Both the position numbers and the translations under genes were made by a program. The notes under the pieces were generated by a model, which saw nothing but the letters and a program-made list of their open reading frames with translations, was not told where the DNA came from and searched no databases. This document shows, piece after piece, positions 15,878 through 24,636 of a stretch of DNA of 64,000 nucleotides; position 1 is the first letter of the stretch, and every line of letters begins with the position of its first letter. This DNA is from Burkholderia cepacia (GTDB lineage: Bacteria; Pseudomonadota; Gammaproteobacteria; Burkholderiales; Burkholderiaceae), in NCBI RefSeq assembly GCF_001039005.1, contig NZ_LDWR01000006.1:114889-178888 (forward strand). The letters are read 5' to 3'.

Positions 15878-15920
15878 CGGTGAGATTGGTATTGAGAAGG
15901 TCTACTTGGAGGGTGTGCAA

Positions 15921-16658
15921 GTGATTAGCGTGAACATGGGTGATATCTGTCACTTGACGTTGAACCGGCCCGAACGGCGCAATGCGCTCGACGGCGAATC
16001 GATAGCGGATCTGGAGCGGGCATTGGAGCAAGCCGACCGCGACCCGGAGGTGCGTGCGATCGTGATCTCCGGGGCTCCACCGGCATTCTGTTCGGGTAGC
16101 GACCTGAAGGAGCTCGCGACGATGTCGATTCAGGAGATGTGCGATTCCGAGTCGGACACGGCGCGCGTCGCTCGCTCCATCGCGAGTCTGTCGAAGCCGG
16201 TCATTGCCGCGGTGGAAGGCTTCGCGCTGGGTGGCGGCTTCGTCCTGGCGATCTCATGCGACATCGTTGTGAGCGCATCGAATGTGCGCTGGCATCTTCC
16301 CGAGGTGCCAAATGGCTGGCTGCCGCCGTGGGGGCTGCAGGCACTGCTCACGCGGGTGGGTCCGGTGCGTGCTCGCTTGCTGACGTGGGCCGCGGACGTG
16401 ATGGATGGCGTCGAAGCGCACCGTCTTGGCATTGCGGACTATTTGAGCGAACCGGGTGCTGCCGACCAGCAAGCGCTCGCACTCGCTAAACGGCTTGCCG
16501 CGCTGCCGCCCGCCGCGGTCACTTCCACGAAGCGCTTCTTCGAGCCTTTCGTTTCGCTTGACGGCGAACGGCTCGACAATCTGGCTTCCCGGCATTTCGC
16601 GAGCAACTGCGAAGGGGGAGCAGCCAAGGCAATTTTTTCGAAGTTCAAGGTGAAGTAA
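15921..16658 (+). CDS. Enoyl-CoA hydratase/isomerase (crotonase) family protein
   Basis: A 245-residue crotonase. Oxyanion-hole segments are APPAFCSGSDLKEL and EGFALGGGFVLAISCDIVV. The glutamate of HLPEVPNGWLPPWG occupies the position of crotonase Glu144, but the second catalytic acid is less clear. GTG at 15921 follows GGAGGG with good spacing; the frame is open upstream inside the oxidoreductase gene. Its TAA overlaps the ATG of the CoA-transferase (TAATG), which implies translational coupling. It would hydrate or isomerise the CoA ester made by the neighbour. Confidence 0.85.
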   Translation: MISVNMGDICHLTLNRPERRNALDGESIADLERALEQADRDPEVRAIVISGAPPAFCSGSDLKELATMSIQEMCDSESDTARVARSIASLSKPVIAAVEGFALGGGFVLAISCDIVVSASNVRWHLPEVPNGWLPPWGLQALLTRVGPVRARLLTWAADVMDGVEAHRLGIADYLSEPGAADQQALALAKRLAALPPAAVTSTKRFFEPFVSLDGERLDNLASRHFASNCEGGAAKAIFSKFKVK

Positions 16659-18259
16659 TGACGAAAATCATGTCCGCGGCACAGGCTGTCGCTTCGATTC
16701 AGGATGGGCAAACGGTCGCATCCGTAGGCGTTATCGGCTGGACCGTGCCCGATGCCACACTCGCGGCGATCGGCAAGCGTTTCAGCGAAACGGGTGCGCC
16801 GCGCAATCTGACGTTCTACTTCCCATGCGGGACGGGTGACGCGGTCGGCATTCGCGGGATGGATCATGTTGCGCAGGAGGGGTTGATGAAGCGCATCGTC
16901 TCCGGCTCCTACATCAACCCAGTCAATCCGCACACCGGAGAACGTCCCGCGCTGATGCGGCTCATCCAGGAGAACCGGATTGAAGCATATTCGTGGCCGA
17001 TTGGTGCGTCGATGCACTGGTTGCGCGAGGTCGCGCGCAGGAGCCCGGGTTATATGACGCGCGTCGGCGTCGGCACGTATGCAGACCCGCAGCACGGTGG
17101 TGGCAAGTTCACGAGCCGCTGCGACGATGATCTCATTCAGAAAATCCGTCTGAACGGCGAAGATTTGCTGTTTTATCCAAGCTGGCCGATCGATGTCGCC
17201 ATCATCCGCGCCAGCAGTGCTGACGAGTTCGGCAACCTTTCATTCGAAGACGAGCCGCTGGTTTCCGCAAGCCTCGCGCTCGCGCTGGCGGCGAAGGCCA
17301 GCGACGGGCGTGTGATCGCGCAGGTTCGCCGTATCGTACCCGGCGGTGAGCGCGCGGCGACGTCGGTGCGCCTGCCGGGCATGTTCGTCGACTCGCTCGT
17401 GGTCGATCCGCACATGATGATGAGCACCGATACACCATACGACGAGGCTTATCTGCGACCGTCCGCCGTGGATGCGCGTTTACCCGCGATTCCGTTTGGC
17501 CCCGACAAGGTGATCGCGCGTCGTGCGGCGCTTGAAGTAAGAAAGCATGAGTTGTCGATTTTTGGTTTCGGTGCGGCGGCTGACGTGCCGCTCGTCATGG
17601 CGGAGCAGGGTCTCATTGATCTGGAGAATCACCCGAACGACTACTGGTTCACGACGGAACACGGCTCCTATGGCGGTATCGTGATGAACGGCTGGCAGTT
17701 TTCGGCGAATCTGCGGCCGCAGGCCCTGCTCGACGGCGTCACACAGTTCGACGTGATCGACGGGGGGTTGTGCCGATTCGCAGCGCTTGCTTTTGCCGAG
17801 TACGATTCAAACGGTACGGTCAACGTCAGCAAGTTCGGCAAGGTCAACCCTGGAGCGGGTGGTTTCATTGACATAGCGATGAATGCGCAGCGGCTCGTAT
17901 TTACGGGGTCGTTCACGACTGGCGGGCTTGATATCGCCTACGACGCGGGCCGCATGCGGATCGTGAAAGAGGGCAAGGTCAGCAAGTTCGTCGATACGGT
18001 GCAGAGCCGGACCTATCCGGTCGCGGATGGCGTGGCGGCCGGGCAGAGCGCACTGATCGTGACCGAACGCGCCGTGTTCGAGCAGACCCCAAGCGGTCTC
18101 GTACTGACTGAGGTTGCGCCAGGCGTGGACGTGCGCCGGGACGTGCTCGATCTGATGGCATTTCGGCCCGCTCATATTCTCGACCCGTTGCCGCTTATGC
18201 CTGAATCGCTGTTCACCGACAGCGTCGGCCACCAGGCCGATGCTGTAGTTGATAGCTAA
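16658..18259 (+). CDS. Family I acyl-CoA:carboxylate CoA-transferase (fused alpha-beta)
   Basis: A 533-residue enzyme with both CoA-transferase halves on one chain, like E. coli YdiF and propionate CoA-transferases. The catalytic glutamate is in FTTEHGSYGGI; it is residue 334, matching the known YdiF Glu333. Other marks are GGGKFTSRCDDD and NPGAGGFIDIAMNAQRLVF. It moves CoA from a donor such as acetyl-CoA to a short-chain acid, with a glutamyl-CoA thioester intermediate. It is translationally coupled to the crotonase and is probably the activating step of this pathway. Confidence 0.88.
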   Translation: MTKIMSAAQAVASIQDGQTVASVGVIGWTVPDATLAAIGKRFSETGAPRNLTFYFPCGTGDAVGIRGMDHVAQEGLMKRIVSGSYINPVNPHTGERPALMRLIQENRIEAYSWPIGASMHWLREVARRSPGYMTRVGVGTYADPQHGGGKFTSRCDDDLIQKIRLNGEDLLFYPSWPIDVAIIRASSADEFGNLSFEDEPLVSASLALALAAKASDGRVIAQVRRIVPGGERAATSVRLPGMFVDSLVVDPHMMMSTDTPYDEAYLRPSAVDARLPAIPFGPDKVIARRAALEVRKHELSIFGFGAAADVPLVMAEQGLIDLENHPNDYWFTTEHGSYGGIVMNGWQFSANLRPQALLDGVTQFDVIDGGLCRFAALAFAEYDSNGTVNVSKFGKVNPGAGGFIDIAMNAQRLVFTGSFTTGGLDIAYDAGRMRIVKEGKVSKFVDTVQSRTYPVADGVAAGQSALIVTERAVFEQTPSGLVLTEVAPGVDVRRDVLDLMAFRPAHILDPLPLMPESLFTDSVGHQADAVVDS

Positions 18260-18294
18260 TACGAACAGCAATGACGCGGCCACTCTGGTTACCT

Positions 18295-18308
18295 ATGGCA
18301 ATTGCCAT
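18295..18308. promoter_or_regulatory. 14-bp perfect palindrome before the MFS gene
   Basis: ATGGCAATTGCCAT is a perfect palindrome in the 163-bp gap between the CoA-transferase and the transporter. It may be an operator for a separate transporter promoter. No protein can be assigned. Confidence 0.35.
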
Positions 18309-18422
18309 CGACCAGACGCCGTGTCGGTTCAGATTCTACGGTTACATAGCACTGCGTATTGATGTGGTGCCGATTACAGCCAAACCATCCCGATCATCAA
18401 TCAAGATCTGGAGGAGACGATC

Positions 18423-19703
18423 ATGAAGTACCGCTGGTTCATCGTTTTCATGTTGTTTCTCGCGTGCGCAATCAGCTATCTCGACCGAGCCGCACTGTCG
18501 GTTGCCGCGCCGCTCATCGCCAAGGATCTCCAGCTCGATGCCGCACATCTCGGCATCGTCTTCAGCGCGTTCTTTGTCGGCTACGCGTTATTCTGTTTTG
18601 TTGGCGGCTATGCGGCGGACCGCTTCGGCGCGAAGCGGGTGCTGATCGTCGCGATCGGCCTCTGGTCGATTTTCTGCGGGCTGACCGCGGCGGCATCGAC
18701 GCTAATGGCCCTGCTTGTGATTCGTGTGATATTCGGCGCGGGGGAAGGGCCGCTGGCGACGTGCACGAACAAAATCATCAGCAACTGGTTCGAGCGTAAG
18801 GAGCAGACCACCGCCGTCGGTTTCGCGAATTCGGGCCTGCAATTGGGCGCAGCGCTCGCCGGGCCCATTGTCGGGCTGATGGCGCTGCATTGGGGCTGGC
18901 GCATTCCGTTTATCGTGATCGGTATTGTTGGCATTCTGTGGGTGCTGATGTGGTCGATCTTTTCGACGGATCGGCCCGAGCATAACCGTTGGGTGCGCGG
19001 TGCAATCTCACCGTTGGCACGGGCTGCAGCCGATCATCCGGAATCCGGATCGATTCCGAATATGTCGCTGGTCCACTATCTGAAGAGCCCGACGATCTGG
19101 GCCACTTCTCTCGCCTACTTCGGTTACGCGTACATCCTGTACTTTTTCCTGTCCTGGTTCCCGAGCTATCTGATGATGGAGCGGCATTTGAGTCTGTCGT
19201 CGATGAGTATTGTCAACGTCATTCCGTGGTTGCTCGGCTTCGCGGGGATCGCACTCGGCGGGTTCACGTCCGATCAGATTTTCCGCTGGACTGGCAATGC
19301 GTTGAAATCTCGCAAGATCGTGATTGTCGGCGGCCTGCTGGTTGCGGCAGTCTGCGTTGCACTCGCCGGCACGGCAACCACCGTTGTCTCGGCCGTTGCA
19401 CTGATGGGCACGACGGTGTTCTTCATGAACCTTACCCTCAGCGTGTACTGGGCGATCATTCTGGATACGGTCGAACCCGCACGGATGGGCGGCGTCGGTG
19501 GTTTCATGCATCTGCTCGCAAACACGGCGGGGATTCTCGCACCGATCCTCACGGGCCTTCTCGTGCAATGGACGCATGTATTCAAGAGCGCGTTTCTGTT
19601 GAGCGGGGGCGTGGCACTGGCAGGAGCAGTCGCAGTGGCGGTATTTGTGAGTGCACCGCGTGTGGATGTTGAAATGCCGACAAATGGCGCAGAAGTTCGG
19701 TAA
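18423..19703 (+). CDS. MFS transporter, anion:cation symporter (ACS)-like
   Basis: A 426-residue, 12-segment permease. The start MKYRWFIVFMLFLACAISYL followed by DRAALSVAAPLI is typical of the ACS family (galactonate, hexuronate, phthalate and similar organic acids). The loop 2-3 motif GGYAADRFGAKRVL is present, as is RVIFGAGEGPLATCTNKIIS. The start follows GGAGACGATC. As the transporter of the FAD-oxidoreductase/crotonase/CoA-transferase cluster it likely brings in the organic acid substrate. Confidence 0.87.
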   Translation: MKYRWFIVFMLFLACAISYLDRAALSVAAPLIAKDLQLDAAHLGIVFSAFFVGYALFCFVGGYAADRFGAKRVLIVAIGLWSIFCGLTAAASTLMALLVIRVIFGAGEGPLATCTNKIISNWFERKEQTTAVGFANSGLQLGAALAGPIVGLMALHWGWRIPFIVIGIVGILWVLMWSIFSTDRPEHNRWVRGAISPLARAAADHPESGSIPNMSLVHYLKSPTIWATSLAYFGYAYILYFFLSWFPSYLMMERHLSLSSMSIVNVIPWLLGFAGIALGGFTSDQIFRWTGNALKSRKIVIVGGLLVAAVCVALAGTATTVVSAVALMGTTVFFMNLTLSVYWAIILDTVEPARMGGVGGFMHLLANTAGILAPILTGLLVQWTHVFKSAFLLSGGVALAGAVAVAVFVSAPRVDVEMPTNGAEVR

Positions 19704-20229
19704 TAGTAGCTTTGGTGATGCCGGTCGACTTGTCGATAATAACGTTTAGTGCGGGCTGGAGTATGTATCAATAAAACCGAGGAGCGTCGACCGCGCTTCT
19801 CTGCGGCGTCAGTCGGAATGTGTGCGATTCATCGCCATCGCCTCACTTTCGGCGGCGACGCTTTTGTTGCGTGCTGGAGTTCGCGCCCCGGTAGGAGATG
19901 CGGGCTCCAACACGCGCCGGTGATGCTCGGCGAGTGTTTTGTCGACGCGCCATTCGCGGCGCCGAGTTCGCTCTCTCGTTTCCGCGTAAGCAGCCTGCAG
20001 CGTCAGGGGCGACGTTTTAGACATCGCATATAATGCTCCGCTGCAGTTTTCCACCCAAGAGGCCCTGCAAGAGCCTTGCGAGATCGATGTTCAGTGCGGC
20101 CGCGACTGCATGCAGTTCCTCGTTTCCATAGCGAGACAAGCAGGCTCCCGAACGCGTTCGCAGGCGAAAGTACGCCAATGCGACCCTCATCGGGGCATAA
20201 TCCTCGAGGTCATTGTTCCGCTCTCCTCC
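19704..20229. other. Intergenic region before the GntR regulator
   Basis: No convincing gene. A minus-strand frame starting MSKTSPLTLQAAYAETRERT (from 20024 to 19809) has reasonable composition but no recognised domain and a poorly placed ribosome site; it could be a relic. The GntR promoter must lie in the distal part. No clear -35/-10 pair was identified. Confidence 0.35.
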
Positions 20230-20925
20230 ATGAAGAAAACAGGCCCCGCCAAAAACGCCTCCCGACACAAACCATCGAGCCCGCCCGATCAACTGCTGGC
20301 CGACGTGGCGTTTGCGCAGATCGAGGAAATGATCATTACGCGCAAGCTACCGCCCGGTTCAATGATCTCTGAAAGCCAGCTTGCCGTCGAGATGGAAATG
20401 GGACGCACGCCGGTACGCGAAGCGCTTCAGCGGCTACGACAGATCGGTTTCGTGGAAACGTTGCCACGCCGCGGCACGCTCGTTGCAGGCGTCGATATTC
20501 GCCAGCAACTGGAACTGCTCGAGGTCAGGCGCCCGCTTGAGGAATTGGTGGCACAAGTAGCCGGGGTACGCGCGACCCCCGAAGAGCGAACGCATCTGCT
20601 CAAACTCGCGAAGGAGATGATGACGGCAGCCGAACGCGGAGACACGAAATCCTGGATCAGGATCGGTGGAGAGATACATCATGCCGAAGTTTACGCCACG
20701 CACAACAGCATGCTGATCACAAGCATGCTGCCGATTCATGCGCAGTCACGGCGCTTCTGGTATCACCATATCGTGCAGAATCGTGCATACGTCGAAGGAG
20801 CACAGTTGCATTCCAACGTGCTAAAGGCTATTGCCGCGGGTGACGGCAAACGGGCAACTGCCGCGGTTCAAGGATTGATGCAGTTCATCGAGCGATTTAC
20901 CCGCTCCGCACTCGACACATTCTGA
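20230..20925 (+). CDS. GntR-family regulator, FadR/FCD subfamily
   Basis: A 231-residue regulator. The winged helix covers about residues 15-80 (DVAFAQIEEMIITRKLPPGS, then LAVEMEMGRTPVREALQRLR). The all-helical FCD ligand domain follows, with the metal/ligand His-type segment GGEIHHAEVYATHNSML. FCD proteins usually sense organic acids. It follows the FAD-oxidoreductase/crotonase/CoA-transferase/MFS cluster in the same direction and is its likely repressor, perhaps at the palindrome by 14495. The start lacks a strong ribosome site; ATG at 20230 is chosen for its fit to the family N-terminus, and the frame extends upstream to 20110. Confidence 0.85.
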   Translation: MKKTGPAKNASRHKPSSPPDQLLADVAFAQIEEMIITRKLPPGSMISESQLAVEMEMGRTPVREALQRLRQIGFVETLPRRGTLVAGVDIRQQLELLEVRRPLEELVAQVAGVRATPEERTHLLKLAKEMMTAAERGDTKSWIRIGGEIHHAEVYATHNSMLITSMLPIHAQSRRFWYHHIVQNRAYVEGAQLHSNVLKAIAAGDGKRATAAVQGLMQFIERFTRSALDTF

Positions 20926-21099
20926 TCGACCGCAGAAGACTTGCGGGCTGCCTTCCACGGGGCTGAGGGCGCGTGCTTATACGTCGCCTTTTGTGTGTGA
21001 TCCATAGGCATCGTTTCAACTGAAATGTGTCGATGGATCGGGAGATCGTCACACGAATACGGTGGGTACGCGTGCCACGAGACCGGCAACGCTGACCCC

Positions 21100-21366
21100 G
21101 TGTGTGCGAGGTGCGACATATCCCGACCAACACTTCGCAAATCGCTGCGTTGCTGTCAGGAGACCGGTGAAGCAGGCCTCCAGTCCCAAAGTCGACGTCC
21201 ACTCCACAGTCCAAACCGGAAGGTCTTCGAGGCTGACCGGGCAACGATCCTTCGATTGCGTATCGCGCACAAAGGCGTGCGGCGAATCCCGAATGAACTG
21301 CGACGGCACGAGCAATGAGAACTGCCCCTCGCGACCATTCACAAGATCTTGAGCGAGGCGTGTGTA
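21100..21366 (+). pseudogene. IS481-like transposase N-terminal relic with in-frame stop
   Basis: The frame gives RCDISRPTLRKSLRCCQETG, then EAGLQSQSRRPLHSPNRKVF and RIPNELRRHEQ, a TGA at 21316-21318, and continues ELPLATIHKILSEACV. This is the helix-turn-helix region of IS481/IS3-type transposases (CGISRPTLRKWxRRY..G..GL..RSRRPHxSP). The in-frame stop and the absence of the DDE half show it is dead. It lies directly upstream of the arsenic operon, a possible trace of how that operon arrived. Confidence 0.6.
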
Positions 21367-21411
21367 ATGAACCGTCCTGACGTTCCCGCGCCAAGGAGGC
21401 TTCTCATTCTT

Positions 21412-21439
21412 CCATATTTCGACTATTATCGAAATATGG
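21412..21439 (+). promoter_or_regulatory. ArsR operator overlapping the arsR start codon
   Basis: CCATATTTCGA (21412-21422) and TCGAAATATGG (21429-21439) are perfect 11-bp inverted arms separated by CTATTA. The arsR ATG (21436) is inside the right arm. Location and symmetry fit an autoregulatory ArsR site. Confidence 0.75.
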
Positions 21440-21771
21440 AAACGAATGAAACCATCGCCGCGCTTGCGGCACTCGCGCACGAATCCCGGCTTGCCGTCTT
21501 CCGCGCGCTGGTGCAGGCGGGGCCGCAGGGCCTGCCGGCCGGGCAGATCGCCACGCTGCTGGAGGTGCCCCCTTCATCGCTCTCCTTTCATCTGAAGGAA
21601 CTGGCCCATGCTCAGCTCGTCACGAGCCGGCAGGAAGGCCGCTTCGTCATCTATTGCGCGAACTTCGCGACGATGAACGGGCTGCTGGGCTATCTCACGG
21701 AGAACTGCTGCGGCGGTAATCCTTGTTCGCCGGCAGCCGCGTGTTCGCCGTCCGGTACATGTCAATCCTGA
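21436..21771 (+). CDS. arsR: Arsenic-responsive repressor ArsR
   Basis: A 111-residue SmtB/ArsR winged-helix protein. Recognition helix region is LPAGQIATLLEVPPSSLSFH. The As(III) site is not the classic helix-5 CVC; instead the C-terminal tail has Cys91, Cys92 and Cys97, with Cys103 and Cys109 beyond. That resembles the C-terminal arsenite site known from the Acidithiobacillus ArsR type. It autoregulates the arsR-arsC-acr3-arsH operon by leaving DNA on metalloid binding. The start is fixed by homology; the longer open frame runs into transposase debris. A perfect inverted repeat overlies the start codon. Confidence 0.93.
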   Translation: METNETIAALAALAHESRLAVFRALVQAGPQGLPAGQIATLLEVPPSSLSFHLKELAHAQLVTSRQEGRFVIYCANFATMNGLLGYLTENCCGGNPCSPAAACSPSGTCQS

Positions 21772-21793
21772 AGCGCATGCGCGTCACTCGCCC

Positions 21794-22288
21794 ATGACCA
21801 CGAACGTCCTGATCCTCTGCACCCACAACTCCGCGCGCAGCGTGCTGGCGGAGGGCATGCTCAATCATTGGGCCGCGAAGCTCGGCAAGGATGTGCGCGC
21901 GTATAGCGCCGGCAGTGCGCCGAGCGGCCGGTTGAATCCGTTTGCGCTGGAAGCGCTGACGAACGCCGGTGTCGACGTCGGCAGATACCGCAGCAAGAGC
22001 TGGAACGAGTTCGTCGGCGACGGCGCGCCCGAAATGCGCGTCGTCATCACCGTGTGCGACAGCGCGGCCGCCGAGACGTGTCCGTACTGGCCCGGCAGCC
22101 CCGTCAAAGTGCATTGGGGCTACGCCGATCCGTCGAATGCGTTGGGTGGCGACGACGGCAAGCGCGTCGCGTTCGAACTCACGCGCGAGGCCATCGGCTA
22201 TCGGATGCTGCAGTTGCTGGCGCTGCCGCTCGATCGGATGAGCAACGCCGAACTCCAGACGGCTTTGACCGACATTTCACGAAACTGA
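21794..22288 (+). CDS. arsC: Arsenate reductase, LMW-phosphatase type
   Basis: A 164-residue protein with the low-molecular-weight phosphatase P-loop C-x5-R at Cys9-Arg15 (CTHNSAR). It reduces arsenate to arsenite in the cytoplasm, using thioredoxin or glutathione/glutaredoxin. Further family marks are AYSAGSAPSGRLNPFALEAL and TVCDSAAAETCPYWPG, which supplies the extra cysteines. It lies 22 bp after arsR in the ars operon. It could also be called an ArsC/ArsR-fusion-type phosphatase domain. Confidence 0.9.
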   Translation: MTTNVLILCTHNSARSVLAEGMLNHWAAKLGKDVRAYSAGSAPSGRLNPFALEALTNAGVDVGRYRSKSWNEFVGDGAPEMRVVITVCDSAAAETCPYWPGSPVKVHWGYADPSNALGGDDGKRVAFELTREAIGYRMLQLLALPLDRMSNAELQTALTDISRN

Positions 22289-22352
22289 GCGTTCGCACGG
22301 CGGCGAGCCTGAATGAGGGTGCCGCCTGCGTCTGCAAGACCGGCCCCGTCCC

Positions 22353-23423
22353 ATGAACACGTCCAACGTCGTCCCGCCGCGCAAGGCTGTTGCCAGGCCG
22401 TCCATCAACTTCTTCGAACGCTATCTGACGGTCTGGGTCGCGCTGTGCATCGTCGCCGGCATCGCGCTCGGTCAGATGCTGCCCAGTTTGTTTCAGCAGA
22501 TCGGCCGGATGGAATACGCGCAGGTCAATTTGCCGGTCGGCCTTCTCATCTGGGTGATGATCATCCCGATGCTCGTCAAGGTCGACTTCGGCGCGCTGCA
22601 CGAAGTGCGTCAGCACGTGAAAGGCATCGGCGTCACGCTCGTCGTGAACTGGCTCGTCAAGCCGTTCTCGATGGCGCTCCTCGGCTGGCTGTTCATCCGC
22701 CATCTGTTCGCGCCGATGCTGCCGGCGGAACAACTCGACAGCTACATCGCCGGCCTGATTCTGTTGGCGGCCGCGCCGTGCACGGCGATGGTGTTCGTAT
22801 GGAGCAGGCTGACGGGCGGCGATCCGCTGTTCACGCTGTCGCAGGTCGCGCTGAACGACAGCATCATGGTGATTGCGTTCGCGCCGCTGGTCGGCCTGCT
22901 GCTGGGGATGTCCGCGATTTCCGTGCCGTGGGCGACGCTGCTCACGTCGGTGGTGCTCTACATCGTCATCCCGGTGATCCTCGCGCAGCTCTGGCGCAAG
23001 CGGCTGCTCGCGAACGGGCAGGCGGCGTTCGATGCCGCGATGGCGAAGATCGGCCCGTGGTCGATCGCGGCATTGCTGGCCACGCTCGTGCTGCTGTTCG
23101 CGTTCCAGGGAGAGGCGATCCTGAAGCAGCCGCTGGTGATCGCGCTGCTCGCGGTGCCGATCCTGATTCAGGTGTTTTTCAACTCGGCGCTCGCGTACTG
23201 GCTCAATCGCGCCGTGGGCGAGAAACACAACATCGCGTGCCCGTCGGCGCTGATCGGTGCATCCAATTTCTTCGAGCTGGCCGTTGCGGCCGCAATCAGC
23301 CTGTTCGGTTTTCATTCGGGCGCGGCGCTGGCTACGGTCGTGGGCGTGCTGATCGAAGTGCCGGTCATGCTGCTGGTGGTGCGCATCGTCAACCGGTCGA
23401 AGGGCTGGTATGAGCGAGCTTGA
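22353..23423 (+). CDS. acr3: Arsenite efflux permease ACR3
   Basis: A 356-residue, ten-segment ACR3 transporter that expels As(III) across the inner membrane. Motifs are NLPVGLLIWVMIIPMLVKVD and AAAPCTAMVFVWSRLTGGDP; the cysteine of APCTAMV is the conserved residue required for As(III) transport in characterised ACR3 proteins. GASNFFELAVAAAISLFG is a further family block. It follows arsC by 64 bp and precedes arsH. Confidence 0.93.
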   Translation: MNTSNVVPPRKAVARPSINFFERYLTVWVALCIVAGIALGQMLPSLFQQIGRMEYAQVNLPVGLLIWVMIIPMLVKVDFGALHEVRQHVKGIGVTLVVNWLVKPFSMALLGWLFIRHLFAPMLPAEQLDSYIAGLILLAAAPCTAMVFVWSRLTGGDPLFTLSQVALNDSIMVIAFAPLVGLLLGMSAISVPWATLLTSVVLYIVIPVILAQLWRKRLLANGQAAFDAAMAKIGPWSIAALLATLVLLFAFQGEAILKQPLVIALLAVPILIQVFFNSALAYWLNRAVGEKHNIACPSALIGASNFFELAVAAAISLFGFHSGAALATVVGVLIEVPVMLLVVRIVNRSKGWYERA

Positions 23424-23445
23424 GCAAACAGAGGAATCCATCTGC

Positions 23446-23496
23446 ATGAACGACGTCACGATTCACCGCGATCACGCGGAGGGCAAGCATGTCTGA
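23446..23496 (+). CDS. 16-codon ORF overlapping the arsH start
   Basis: ATG after GAGGAA encodes [16 protein letters not shown] and stops eight bases inside arsH. It could couple arsH translation to acr3 or be incidental. No homology is claimed. Confidence 0.25.
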   Translation: MNDVTIHRDHAEGKHV

Positions 23497-24211
23497 CCGT
23501 CTGGACGACCTGCCGCAACTCGATATCGATTCTTTCCGCGTGCCGGATGCCGGCCAGTTGCGGCCGGCGTTGCCATCGACGCATCCGCCCCGGCTCCTGC
23601 TGCTGTACGGCTCGCTGCGCGAGCGTTCGTTCAGCCGGCTGCTGATCGAGGAAGCTGCGCGCCTGCTCACGGCGATGGGCGCCGACGTGCGTGTGTTCAA
23701 TCCGAGCGGCCTGCCGCTGCCGGACGATGCGCCCGAGAGTCATCCGAAGGTCGTCGAGCTTCGCGATCTGGTGACGTGGTCGGAAGGCATGGTGTGGTGC
23801 TCACCGGAACGGCATGGCGCGATGACCGGGATCATGAAAGCGCAGATCGACTGGATTCCGCTGACGATGGGTGCCGTTCGGCCGACGCAGGGCAAGACAC
23901 TCGCGGTCATGCAGGTCAGCGGCGGCTCGCAATCGTTCAATGCGGTGAACCAGATGCGCGTGCTCGGACGCTGGATGCGCATGCTGACCATCCCGAACCA
24001 GTCGTCGGTGGCCAAGGCGTTCGCGGAATTCGACGAGGCCGGGCGGATGAAGCCGTCGGCTTATTTCGATCGCGTGGTGGATGTGCTGGAAGAACTGGTC
24101 AAGTTCACGTTGCTGACGCGGGACGTCGGACCTTATCTGGTCGATCGGTATAGCGAGCGGAAGGAGAGCGCGGAGGAATTGTCGAAGCGGGTGAATCAGC
24201 GGAGTATCTGA
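23489..24211 (+). CDS. arsH: ArsH NADPH-dependent FMN oxidoreductase
   Basis: A 240-residue flavodoxin-fold protein with [16 protein letters not shown] (FMN/NADPH binding) and [20 protein letters not shown]. ArsH proteins are quinone reductases and oxidise trivalent organoarsenicals such as methylarsenite. It is last in the ars operon, with GGAGGG before ATG. Confidence 0.95.
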   Translation: MSDRLDDLPQLDIDSFRVPDAGQLRPALPSTHPPRLLLLYGSLRERSFSRLLIEEAARLLTAMGADVRVFNPSGLPLPDDAPESHPKVVELRDLVTWSEGMVWCSPERHGAMTGIMKAQIDWIPLTMGAVRPTQGKTLAVMQVSGGSQSFNAVNQMRVLGRWMRMLTIPNQSSVAKAFAEFDEAGRMKPSAYFDRVVDVLEELVKFTLLTRDVGPYLVDRYSERKESAEELSKRVNQRSI

Positions 24212-24247
24212 TACACCGCCGATGCGGAGGGCATGACGATCCACACC

Positions 24248-24490
24248 TTACTTCGCAACCGTGATACGTGCCGCATGCGAGCGCCGCGCAGACCGCACCA
24301 CGATTTCCGCATGCTGATCCAGCGACACCAATGCTTCCATCAGCCGTTCCAGCGAAATGTTCTGAAGCTTGCAGCGGCGCACCTGGGACATTTTCGGCTG
24401 GGTCATGCCTGTGATTGCCGCTGCGTAGTCGAAACTCGGATCCAGCAGCACGCTATTGATGCTTTGCGGATGGCCATTGCGATTCGTCAT
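24248..24490 (-). pseudogene. Truncated XRE/HigA-type antitoxin
   Basis: Eighty codons. The second half, AAAITGMTQPKMSQVRRCKL followed by QNISLERLMEALVSLDQHAE, fits helix 2-3 and the C-terminal part of HTH_37-type antitoxins (AAxxLGIxQPKVSxLLxGxLxxFSLERLMxxL). The first part, MTNRNGHPQSINSVLLDPSF, does not contain helix 1, so the DNA-binding fold is incomplete. No toxin gene lies nearby. It may be expressed, but I regard it as a relic. It resembles the fragment at 3732. Confidence 0.5.
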
Positions 24491-24636
24491 GGATCGCTCG
24501 TTCGCCTATACGGCCCAGGTTTGCGCGCTGTCGAACGACGATATGAGCGATTCGGCTTTCGATCGCCGCGCAAACCGCGCGCCATTGACGTCTGACGGCG
24601 TGCCCGCACCGCATTCCCCCGCGACCTGCGCGACCC

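Noticed and set aside
19809..20024. Minus-strand ORF starting MSKTSPLTLQAAYAETRERT
   Set aside because: Composition is plausible but no homology or proper ribosome site; kept only as a remark in the intergenic entry.
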